64,000 nucleotides of DNA from VXRJ01 sp965246995 (GTDB lineage: Bacteria; Acidobacteriota; Vicinamibacteria; Vicinamibacterales; UBA8438). How positions within the stretch are numbered: the first letter of the stretch is position 1; each line of letters begins with the position of its first letter. Of the stretch, positions 1 through 7,699 are shown in pieces. The translations under genes and the position numbers were made by a program. The stretch covers positions 2,542,001 to 2,606,000 of the forward strand of contig OZ252008.1 of the NCBI GenBank assembly GCA_965246995.1, in the 5' to 3' direction. The notes under the pieces were generated by a model, which did not search any database, had not been told where the DNA came from, and was given only the letters and a program-made list of their open reading frames with translations.

Positions 1-645
1 CGGTCCGACCTGTGCCAGAATTCGCTCCGTCGCCTCGTCGATGAACGACGCCATCGTCCAGTCACCTGCGCAACCGCAGACATGGCCGGCAAAGTTGCGC
101 AGTATCTGCGCACCATGCTCGGTGTGGACCACTTCCGGGTGGAACAGCAGCCCGTAGAGGCGTTGTTCGGGATTTGCCATCGCCGCCACCGGGGCGTTGG
201 GGCTCGTCGCCGTAACGGTGAAGCCGGCTGGCGCCAGGCTCACCCGGTCGCCGTGGCTGGCCCAGACGCGGAGCGTTTCCGGAACGCCGTCGAACAGGCC
301 CTGCCGCTCCTGTAGCGTGACGGTGGCATCGCCGTATTCCCGCTCCGGCGCCGGCACAACGCCACCTCCCAGCGCGTCGGTCATGGCCTGCATCCCATAA
401 CAGATGCCCAGGACCGGGACACCGTTCTGGAAGATCGCGGGATCGACCAGCGGCGCCCCTTTGTCGGAGAGGCTTGACGGGCCGCCCGACAGGATCACTC
501 CGGCTGCTCCGCGCGCACGAATTGCCGCGGCGTTAGTATCGAAGGGAACGATTTCGGAGTAGACCGACAGTTCGCGAAGGCGCCTGGCGATCAGTTGAGT
601 GTATTGGGACCCGAAGTCGAGAACCAGTATGGTCTGATGGTTCAC
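1..645 (-). CDS. guaA: GMP synthase (glutamine-hydrolysing), N-terminal part, runs off the left edge
   Basis: The 215 visible residues form the class I glutamine amidotransferase domain of GMP synthase, which releases ammonia from glutamine to aminate XMP to GMP in purine synthesis. Seen: the opening ILVLDFGSQYTQLIARRLRE, the nucleophile Cys82 in GICYGMQ, and His169/Glu171 in LLFHPEVVH, completing the Cys-His-Glu triad. The ATP-pyrophosphatase and dimerisation domains lie beyond base 1. The start is a GTG at 645; there is no ATG at this position and no clear Shine-Dalgarno sequence. It is transcribed divergently from the propeller gene at 728. TrpG-type or CarA-type amidotransferases are alternatives, but the DFGSQYTQLIARR start is typical of GuaA. 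Confidence 0.93.
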   Translation of the reverse strand, partial: MNHQTILVLDFGSQYTQLIARRLRELSVYSEIVPFDTNAAAIRARGAAGVILSGGPSSLSDKGAPLVDPAIFQNGVPVLGICYGMQAMTDALGGGVVPAPEREYGDATVTLQERQGLFDGVPETLRVWASHGDRVSLAPAGFTVTATSPNAPVAAMANPEQRLYGLLFHPEVVHTEHGAQILRNFAGHVCGCAGDWTMASFIDEATERILAQVGP

Positions 646-727
646 GTGTTCACGGAGGCGGCGCGAACGCCCTGCAAGGAAGGAGCACCGGGTCAGGGCG
701 CCTCACGACTGCCGGTATTATAGCGAC

Positions 728-1984
728 ATGGGTGGCGGTTGCGCCAGTTACGCACGCATCCGTGCGTTCGTTGTGTGTCTCGCGGCGTACTGCGTTGTCG
801 TTGCTCCCCATGCTGCGGCTGGCCAGACGCTGGCTGGTGCTGACGAAGAGGAGGCGACTCCTCGTCTGTTGCCCGCCGATGTCGGCTGGACCGTCGATCT
901 CGGCGCCGGTCCCCTCCACGCCCCTGCATGGGATTCGCGGACCGCGTACGTCGCGCTGCGCACCGGATGGCTCACAGCGGTGGACCTGCAGTCCGGGGAG
1001 ACCGTCTGGTCGGTCGAGCAGCCGGCGGATCAGTCGCCGGTGACCGGCGAGCAACTGGTGGTGGTGGCCGACGGAGCTCTATTGACGGCGCGCCGCACCG
1101 GGGATGGCGTGGCGCACTGGACCCGATCGTTCGAGGCGTCCGTTGCCGGACCGCTCTTCTTCGAGGCTGGCTGGGTGGTCGCGGCCACCACCACCGGCGA
1201 CCTGCTCGCGCTACGGGGCGTCGATGGCGCCGAGGTGTGGCGTCAGCCGCTGGGCGCAACACCGACGGCTCGGCCCAGCCTCGCGGGTGAGCATCTCTAT
1301 GTGCCGCTCGATGATGGCAGGGTCGTCGCACTGGCACTCGCTACGGGAGCACTGCTGTGGGAGAGTCCGTTTACCGGCCAGCCACAGGGGATCCTGCCAC
1401 GCGGGGCGTTGTTCGTCGGATCAACCGATCATCACCTGTACAGGCTGGCGCTCGCTGACGGCGACCATGACTGGTACTGGCGGACTGGCGGCGACATCAT
1501 CGGCGCTCCGGCCGTCGACGACGAGCGGGTCTACTTCACGGCGCGCGATAACGTGCTGCGTGCACTCGACCGGCGGAACGGTGCACGCCGATGGCGCACG
1601 TTCCTGGAATACCGACCGACCAGCGGACCCATCCTCGCCGGATCGATCTTGCTGGTATCCGGCGTATCGGAATTCGCGTATTTCTTCGACACTGAGACTG
1701 GTTCGGCGGCGGGCCGCTACGAAGCGCCCGGTGAACTGGCCGCGCCTCCCTATCTCATCCCGGCCCGCGAGCCAGGCGGAGCTGGAGAACCGTCTTCCGA
1801 GCCTCACTTGGTGCTAATCACGACCGATGGCCGCCTCGTCGGACTGACACCGCCGACCGGACCACCGCGGATCACGATTTCCTTCCCGCCGCACCCGCTC
1901 CTGCCGCTTCCGGATCGGCTCGCCCCGGCTGAGATGACCGAATGGCATCCGCTGAGCATGCCGGTACCGCCGATGCTGCAATGA
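728..1984 (+). CDS. PQQ-binding-like beta-propeller protein (BamB-like), exported
   Basis: A 418-residue protein with a hydrophobic N-terminal export signal (about residues 10-32) followed by repeated propeller blades of PQQ-enzyme/BamB type. Each blade carries a W-x-x-x or G-A-x-x-W core, for example GLYSPDG-like turns and the repeats ALATGALLWE, VDGAEVWRQPL and DRRNGARRWR. Such proteins act as scaffolds in the periplasm or on the outer membrane; BamB itself assists beta-barrel assembly, but no other bam gene is nearby. A lipobox is not obvious, so it may be secreted rather than lipidated. Its stop overlaps the start of the large sensor kinase in an ATGA, implying translational coupling. A role as the kinase's extracytoplasmic partner is inference from this layout. 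Confidence 0.8.
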   Translation: MGGGCASYARIRAFVVCLAAYCVVVAPHAAAGQTLAGADEEEATPRLLPADVGWTVDLGAGPLHAPAWDSRTAYVALRTGWLTAVDLQSGETVWSVEQPADQSPVTGEQLVVVADGALLTARRTGDGVAHWTRSFEASVAGPLFFEAGWVVAATTTGDLLALRGVDGAEVWRQPLGATPTARPSLAGEHLYVPLDDGRVVALALATGALLWESPFTGQPQGILPRGALFVGSTDHHLYRLALADGDHDWYWRTGGDIIGAPAVDDERVYFTARDNVLRALDRRNGARRWRTFLEYRPTSGPILAGSILLVSGVSEFAYFFDTETGSAAGRYEAPGELAAPPYLIPAREPGGAGEPSSEPHLVLITTDGRLVGLTPPTGPPRITISFPPHPLLPLPDRLAPAEMTEWHPLSMPVPPMLQ

Positions 1985-4900
1985 TCAGCCCCTTTGGTTC
2001 CGGGGCCCGAGCGGTCCTCGCGGCGCTCGCCGTCGCGCTCATTCTTCTCGGCATCGGATGGGTCGCGGAGCCCTTCCGGTTTGGCGCTTCGGTCGACGAG
2101 ACATTCGACCGAGTGGAACGCCAGGTACGGACCCGCTTTCAGCAACTCACCGCCGAGCTCGCCGAGAGTGCGGCCGGCGTGGCAGAGAACCCGGAAGTGG
2201 CATACGGCCTCGGGAGCACCGCCGGTACATCGGCGACTCTCTTCAACCTGGCGGCGTCCGTCGATCGGCTCGGTCTGGACCTCACGATCTATGACGCCAC
2301 TGGCATGCCCCGCGCCTGGAGCGGACAGCCTTCAGAGTTGCCTCGCGAGCGTGTTCTGGGTGACGCCGCGCTGTTCGTCACCTCGGAGGCCGCAGGCCTC
2401 CGCCTCGTGCATGTCGAACCGATCCGCGCGGCATCCGAGGGAGGCGCGCCTGGTCGCCGCATCGGCTCGGTGGCGGCCGAACGGGCGTTGTCACCGTCGG
2501 GCGGTTTCACACCGGCAAGCGGACCGTCGCCGATCGATTCCTCACTGGCGCCGGTCACGCTGCAGCCGGCTCCCGTTGGCGCCTCGGTCGCCACGGCGGA
2601 AGTTCCCGGATCGGGCCGATTCTTCCTGACTGCGACTGACGGCGTGCCCTTGCTGGATGTCGCGGTGGCTGCCGCCGACCTGGAAACGGCGCGGGCAGGG
2701 TGGCGGCAGACCATGCGCCGGCTGTTGTTCGGGTTTGTCGCAGCGATCCTGCTGCTGGCGGCATTGCCCGAGCTCGCGCTTGCTCCCCGTCGGGCTGCCC
2801 GGCCGGAGGTGCTCCGCCGGACACTGTTTGGCGCCGCCGGACTGGTAGTGGCGACGGTTCTTCTCTGGGATCTCGGCACGCCGAGGGAAGCGTTTGCCGA
2901 CGAGCCCCTTGGGGCGTTTCGGGTCGTTCGCTCCCCCGCCGACATATTGTTGATCGCCCTGTTCGTTGCCGCGGTCGCATGCACGGCGTCGCGGTTCGTC
3001 GACAGCGCCCGCTTTGCCTGGCGAACGCTGCGGCGTCCTTCCCGAGGCGTGATGCTGCTCGGTCATCTGGCCGCCGGCGCCGTAACCGCGCTTTGGCTCT
3101 GCGGCTACGAAGTGATCCTGAGCCGCAATGTCACCGGCGCGCTTACTAGCCTCCTCGACACGTCACTCGATCCCTGGAACCCGATGCGGCTTGTCCTGCT
3201 GCTCGGCCTGTTCGTAGGCGCTTCGTCGGCGATCTGGCTCGGTGCCCAGGCGTTGGTTCTGGCCGACGCACGCTGGAACCGCGGCCGAGCCAGACTCGGG
3301 ATCTCCGGACTCGCCGCGTGGACCCTGCCGGCGCTCGCAATCGCAGTCACGTTCCCGGTGCCGGCGGGACCGTATCTGGCGGAGATGGGCGCGGCGGTCG
3401 GGATCGGCCTGCTATCGCCTCGGTTGCGTCTCTGGTTGCGTCACGGATCGGAGTCGGGACGGCTGACGATCCTGTTTGCCTGTCTCGTCCTGCCGGCGCT
3501 CCTTGCGTATCCGGCAATCATGCATAACCGTGATGCCGCGCGCCGAACCTTTATCGAAACGGAGTTCGCGCCCGCGATGGCGCGCCACCCAGAAACGCTG
3601 CTCGCTTCACTTTCACGCACCCGCCTGGACATCGATGGGCACCTCGGCGAGGTGGTGCTGGCCGCACCCGATGCCGCGAACGGGCCGACCCCGGACGCTG
3701 CATTTGCACTGTGGCGACAGACCAACCTGGCGGATCAGCGTCTGTCGTCGGCGCTCGAGCTGTACGACGCGGCGGGGACGCTCGCCAGCCGCTTTGCGTT
3801 GAACTTCCCGGAGTACGTCTTGACGCCGCAGTTGTTTCAGGCCACCTCCTGCGACTGGACTGCCTACGGTGAGGTCTCCCCGTTCGGATCGCAGGAGCGG
3901 AGGCTGCTCCATGCCGAAAGGGCGATCTGTGGGCCCCCGGATGGCGGTGGGATCGAGGTGGACGGCCTTCGGCTGATCGGTTCCGTCGTGATTCATGTCC
4001 CACTCGACTACCAATCGCTTCCATTCATCCCGTCGGCGAGCCCCTACTACGAACTTCTTCGCGCCCCATCCACGCCGCTGGGCGAGCCGGTCCCGCTCGA
4101 TAGCGACATCGCGTTCGCCATCTATGGCTGGGGCCTCTCGCCGATCTTCACGTCGAGGACGGGTGCGTGGACGATTAACGAGGCCTTGTTCGATCGGATC
4201 TACACCTCCCGAGATCCGTTCTGGACGACGCTGCAAACCGGTGGTCGTGCGTCGGATGTCTACATCTCGAACAATCGGCGCGGCATCTATGCAGTCGGGC
4301 ATCAGCGCTTCACGATGTTCGATCACGCGGTCCGTCTGGCCGAGATCGTCGCGATTCTGGGTGCCGCATTTCTCGCCTGGCTAGTCCTTCTGACGCTTGT
4401 TCAGCCCTTTACGCGCGAACGATACCGTTTGGGCCGCGAGTTGGCGCGCGAACTGCGGGTCAGCTTCTACCGCCGGTTGTTCCTGGCTTTCGTCGTGATC
4501 GCAGTGGCGCCCGTGCTGGTGCTGGCGGCGATCATTCGGAACAACTCCACTACCCAACTCCGGGCGGACATCGAAGCAGGCGCCGCACGGACGGCGATCA
4601 CCGCGCAGCGGGTGATCGACGAACTGGAGCGGGCCGGAGGGGATCCGGGACCGGTGGTGACCGATGACCTGTTGGTGTTCGTCAGCCAGATCCTGGATCA
4701 GGACGTCCATATTTACGGCGGTGCCCAACTGTTGGCAACGAGCCAGCGCGACCTGTTCGCTTCCGGACTGTTGCCGGCCCGCACACCGGCAGCGGTTTAC
4801 GGCGCGATAGCCCTGGCCGGCGCCCCCAGTTTTGTCGCCGAAGATCGGATTGGTCCGCAGCCGTACCTGGTCGCCGCGGTGCCGATCCGTTCGGTCGGTC

Positions 4901-5892
4901 CCGACGCGATATTGACTATTCCGCTCGCGTCCCAGCAGCGGGAGATCGAACGGCAAATCACCAATCTCGACCGCGGCATATTGCTGGGCGTCACACTACT
5001 CATCCTCCTGGGTGCCGCGAGTGGCTTCTACATGGCGGAACTAATCGCCGACCCGGTTCAGCGGCTGACGCGCGCTACGCGCCGGATAGCGGGGGGGGAC
5101 TTCGATGCACGTGTCGCTACCCGGTCAGCCGACGAATTGGCTCGCCTGGTCGGCTCGTTCAACCGGATGGCGCGTGACCTGGCGGAACAGCGGCGGCAAC
5201 TCGAAGAGACCAACCGCCTGGAGGCATGGGCGGAGATGGCGCGCCAGGTGGCTCACGACATCAAGAATCCGCTGACACCCGTGCAGCTCTCGGCGGAACA
5301 CCTGCTGCGCGTCCACCGCGACCGAGGCGAGCCACTGGGGCCGGTGATGGGTGACTGCATCGACTCGATCCTGAAACAGGTGCGGATCCTGCGGCAGATC
5401 TCGTCGGAGTTTTCCAACTACGCCAGTTCGCCGTCGGTGGTGCCGGAGCCGACCTCGCTGTCGGTCTTGGTGGCGGATGTAGTGGAGCCCTATCGTGTCG
5501 GTCTTCACGAGCGGATTCGTCTGCAGGTTGACGTACCGGCGTCGCTGCCGCGCCTGGCGATTGACCGAACATTGATCGCCCGTGCGCTCACCAACGTGAT
5601 AGAGAATGCACTCCACGCGTTAGCGGGCGATGGAACGCTGGCGATCGTCGCGTCGACGAACGGTAGTGAAATCGTACTGACGGTGCGGGATGATGGCGTT
5701 GGCCTCGACGAGGCGACCCTCGGTCGGATCTTCGAGCCCTACTTCTCGACGCGGACCTCAGGCACCGGCCTCGGGATGGCCATTGCGAAACGGAACGTCG
5801 AACTGAATGGCGGAACCATCGCAGTCGCCAGTGCAAAGGGTGACGGTACAGCCGTCACTCTCCGCTTTCCGCTGGATGCGCCGCGCCGCTAG
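1981..5892 (+). CDS. Very large multi-membrane-span sensor histidine kinase, NtrY-like
   Basis: A 1303-residue histidine kinase, far longer than usual NtrY (about 750). Order: N-terminal membrane span (about 11-30); an extracytoplasmic stretch; a block of many hydrophobic segments (about 235-500); a second soluble region; spans near 786-805 and 832-852; an extracytoplasmic sensor region (about 855-1000); a span near 998-1019; HAMP (about 1020-1072); HisKA with H-box VAHDIKNPLTP, phospho-accepting His1092; and HATPase_c with N-box Asn1209 and the G2 box GTGLGMAIAK. The chosen ATG at 1981 overlaps the propeller gene's stop (ATGA); an in-frame start at 1942 would add 13 residues inside that gene. 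No response regulator is encoded nearby, so the partner and signal are unknown. It converges on pssA with overlapping stop codons. Confidence 0.87.
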   Translation: MISPFGSGARAVLAALAVALILLGIGWVAEPFRFGASVDETFDRVERQVRTRFQQLTAELAESAAGVAENPEVAYGLGSTAGTSATLFNLAASVDRLGLDLTIYDATGMPRAWSGQPSELPRERVLGDAALFVTSEAAGLRLVHVEPIRAASEGGAPGRRIGSVAAERALSPSGGFTPASGPSPIDSSLAPVTLQPAPVGASVATAEVPGSGRFFLTATDGVPLLDVAVAAADLETARAGWRQTMRRLLFGFVAAILLLAALPELALAPRRAARPEVLRRTLFGAAGLVVATVLLWDLGTPREAFADEPLGAFRVVRSPADILLIALFVAAVACTASRFVDSARFAWRTLRRPSRGVMLLGHLAAGAVTALWLCGYEVILSRNVTGALTSLLDTSLDPWNPMRLVLLLGLFVGASSAIWLGAQALVLADARWNRGRARLGISGLAAWTLPALAIAVTFPVPAGPYLAEMGAAVGIGLLSPRLRLWLRHGSESGRLTILFACLVLPALLAYPAIMHNRDAARRTFIETEFAPAMARHPETLLASLSRTRLDIDGHLGEVVLAAPDAANGPTPDAAFALWRQTNLADQRLSSALELYDAAGTLASRFALNFPEYVLTPQLFQATSCDWTAYGEVSPFGSQERRLLHAERAICGPPDGGGIEVDGLRLIGSVVIHVPLDYQSLPFIPSASPYYELLRAPSTPLGEPVPLDSDIAFAIYGWGLSPIFTSRTGAWTINEALFDRIYTSRDPFWTTLQTGGRASDVYISNNRRGIYAVGHQRFTMFDHAVRLAEIVAILGAAFLAWLVLLTLVQPFTRERYRLGRELARELRVSFYRRLFLAFVVIAVAPVLVLAAIIRNNSTTQLRADIEAGAARTAITAQRVIDELERAGGDPGPVVTDDLLVFVSQILDQDVHIYGGAQLLATSQRDLFASGLLPARTPAAVYGAIALAGAPSFVAEDRIGPQPYLVAAVPIRSVGPDAILTIPLASQQREIERQITNLDRGILLGVTLLILLGAASGFYMAELIADPVQRLTRATRRIAGGDFDARVATRSADELARLVGSFNRMARDLAEQRRQLEETNRLEAWAEMARQVAHDIKNPLTPVQLSAEHLLRVHRDRGEPLGPVMGDCIDSILKQVRILRQISSEFSNYASSPSVVPEPTSLSVLVADVVEPYRVGLHERIRLQVDVPASLPRLAIDRTLIARALTNVIENALHALAGDGTLAIVASTNGSEIVLTVRDDGVGLDEATLGRIFEPYFSTRTSGTGLGMAIAKRNVELNGGTIAVASAKGDGTAVTLRFPLDAPRR

Positions 5893-6686
5893 GCGGGGCG
5901 ATGTTGTCGATCCGAGGATGTGCCTGACGCCGCATCGTCGTGACGGCGGCGGCGGGTACGGCGCCAGATGGCGCCGATGATGCCCGACAAGAGATAGCTG
6001 TAAGCCATCACCAGCAGCACGGCTTCCGGTTGTGCCGCGATCGCGGCAATTACAGCGGCAATCACGACCGGCGTGAGATAGGAGCGCCGCCGCCCCGGAA
6101 TCAATGCCCCGAAGCTTCGGAAGCGGAGACGGTTCACCATCAATACAGCCGGCACCAGAACGATGGAGAGCGCCACAATGGCGGTCGACGGATCCCCGAA
6201 ACCCAAGGGCCATGCGAAGACAGTCGACGCGGGCACCCCTGCCGCGGCCGGGCTGGGCAGGCCGATGAAGTACCGCCGGACCCCTTCGTGTCCCTGGATA
6301 TTGAACCGGGCGAGCCGAACCGCGGTGGCGGCGAGCCAGAGGAAAGCCACCGCCCATCCGAGCCGCCCGAGTGGTTCGAGTCCCCAGGCGAAGACCAGAG
6401 TGGTCGGCGCCACCCCGAACGAGATGACGTCGGCCAGCGAGTCAAGCTGGGTGCCGAACTCGCTTGTCGAACCGGTTGCCCGTGCTATCCGGCCGTCAAT
6501 CAGGTCCAGCACCATCGCGAAGCCGATGAAGGGAGCGGCCGTGACGTAGTCTCCCCTGAGGGTAAAGACGATGCAGGCCCAGCCGCAGAACATGTTGGCG
6601 ACCGTGAAGAGGCTCGGCAGAAGGTACGCGCCTCGCCGCCGTTGTCTTGGCTGCCGCCGGCCGAACATCTTCAGGACTGGACTCAT
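5889..6686 (-). CDS. pssA: CDP-diacylglycerol--serine O-phosphatidyltransferase
   Basis: A 265-residue integral membrane enzyme of the CDP-alcohol phosphotransferase family that makes phosphatidylserine from CDP-diacylglycerol and L-serine. Seen: the family motif DLIDGRIARATGSTSEFG followed by QLDSLAD, which supplies the metal-binding aspartates, and about seven hydrophobic segments. I chose ATG 6686, 19 bases after the end of psd; a longer reading from 6770 would overlap psd and adds only non-conserved residues. The gene lies directly downstream of psd, the next enzyme of the pathway, so both steps to phosphatidylethanolamine sit in one transcript. The stop codons of this gene and the convergent sensor kinase overlap by 4 bases. 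Confidence 0.92.
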   Translation of the reverse strand: MSPVLKMFGRRQPRQRRRGAYLLPSLFTVANMFCGWACIVFTLRGDYVTAAPFIGFAMVLDLIDGRIARATGSTSEFGTQLDSLADVISFGVAPTTLVFAWGLEPLGRLGWAVAFLWLAATAVRLARFNIQGHEGVRRYFIGLPSPAAAGVPASTVFAWPLGFGDPSTAIVALSIVLVPAVLMVNRLRFRSFGALIPGRRRSYLTPVVIAAVIAAIAAQPEAVLLVMAYSYLLSGIIGAIWRRTRRRRHDDAASGTSSDRQHRPA

Positions 6687-6705
6687 GGTTGCGCCTTCAT
6701 GGTCG

Positions 6706-7368
6706 CTATGGGCGGGTCGCGGGGGCCGTCTCGGCTGGTCCCAGATGGGCCAGTACCGTTTCGCCTCCACGCACTGATTGCCCCACCGTCGCTGTTAGCG
6801 TAGCCGAGCGGGGAAGAAAAATGTCCATCCGCGATCCGAACTTCATGATACCGAACCGCTCCCCCTGCGCCACCTCCATGCCGGGCTCGATGCGACATAC
6901 GACGCGGCGGGCCAGTACACCCACCACCTGGCGGAAGATGATCTGCTGGCCGTCATGATCGACCACTACTTCGGTCCGTTCATTTCGATCGGCCGCGCGC
7001 CGATCGAACGCTGGAAGAAACCGTCCGCGCCGGTGGGTAACCGAAACGACCCGGCCGCCGATCGGAGCTCGGTTCACGTGGACGTCGAGTAGCGACAGGA
7101 AGATACTCACCTGCCACCAAGCGCCCTCGGGCGAAACGTCCGGATCCGGCTCGCCGGCATGGAGCACCTTCCCGTCCGCCGGTGCCAGTACTGCTTCCGG
7201 TCCGACGCCAGTGGGTACGGAACGCCTGGGGTCACGAAAAAACAGGGTGATCGAAGCGGCGAGAACGAGCAGCGCCGCGGCCGCCGCAGGCAGACCGGCA
7301 ATCCAGAACACTCCACCCGCTACGGCCGGAACCGCGATGAACGGTACGCCGGCGCGGTCGATTGTCAC
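6706..7368 (-). CDS. psd: Phosphatidylserine decarboxylase proenzyme (short type)
   Basis: A 220-residue short-form decarboxylase that turns phosphatidylserine into phosphatidylethanolamine at the inner membrane. Seen: two N-terminal hydrophobic segments, the substrate-region motif DVHVNRAPIGGRV, and near the C-terminus FGIMKFGSRMDIFLP. In that motif the Gly-Ser bond is the expected site of self-cleavage, generating the pyruvoyl cofactor. The GTG start at 7368 overlaps the stop of the preceding DUF465 gene (GTGA), so translation is probably coupled. pssA follows 19 bases later. Confidence 0.92.
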   Translation of the reverse strand: MTIDRAGVPFIAVPAVAGGVFWIAGLPAAAAALLVLAASITLFFRDPRRSVPTGVGPEAVLAPADGKVLHAGEPDPDVSPEGAWWQVSIFLSLLDVHVNRAPIGGRVVSVTHRRGRFLPAFDRRAADRNERTEVVVDHDGQQIIFRQVVGVLARRVVCRIEPGMEVAQGERFGIMKFGSRMDIFLPRSATLTATVGQSVRGGETVLAHLGPAETAPATRP

Positions 7369-7577
7369 AGATGGCGACGGAGGATCTGCTCCATCCGATC
7401 CTTCACCTGCAGTTTCTGTTTCTTGAGGGTGGTTCGTTCCAGGTGGTCGCTGGAGGGGTATGGGTGGCCGAGCAGCTTGTCGAGGCGGGACTCGAGTTCC
7501 TGGTGCTGCTCGGCCAGACGACGGTACTCGTCGTCCTCCTGCAGCAACACTTCACGGGCGTGCTGCTCTCGCGTCAT
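7365..7577 (-). CDS. DUF465 (YdcH-like) small helical protein
   Basis: A 70-residue charged, helical protein of the DUF465/YdcH family: it starts MTREQHAREVLLQEDDEYRR and contains HQELESRLDKLLGHPYPSSD and an LKKQKLQVKDRMEQIL segment. The family is widespread in Proteobacteria and related groups and has no established function. The start at 7577 is supported by an AGGAGG Shine-Dalgarno sequence 5-6 bases upstream; an upstream in-frame start at 7694 lacks such a site. It is the first gene of a short run with psd and pssA, sharing a GTGA overlap with psd. About 120 bases without a gene separate it from the end of mutS. Confidence 0.85.
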   Translation of the reverse strand: MTREQHAREVLLQEDDEYRRLAEQHQELESRLDKLLGHPYPSSDHLERTTLKKQKLQVKDRMEQILRRHL

Positions 7578-7699
7578 GGCGCCTCCTGTCCGGGATTCCG
7601 TCGTGGGGGACCGACCGCCGACTCCGCATTCCGCCTGCAACGTATCACACGGCCTGGACCGTTTCAACCGCCGGGCGTCCGCCGCCGGAGCCACGGTAA

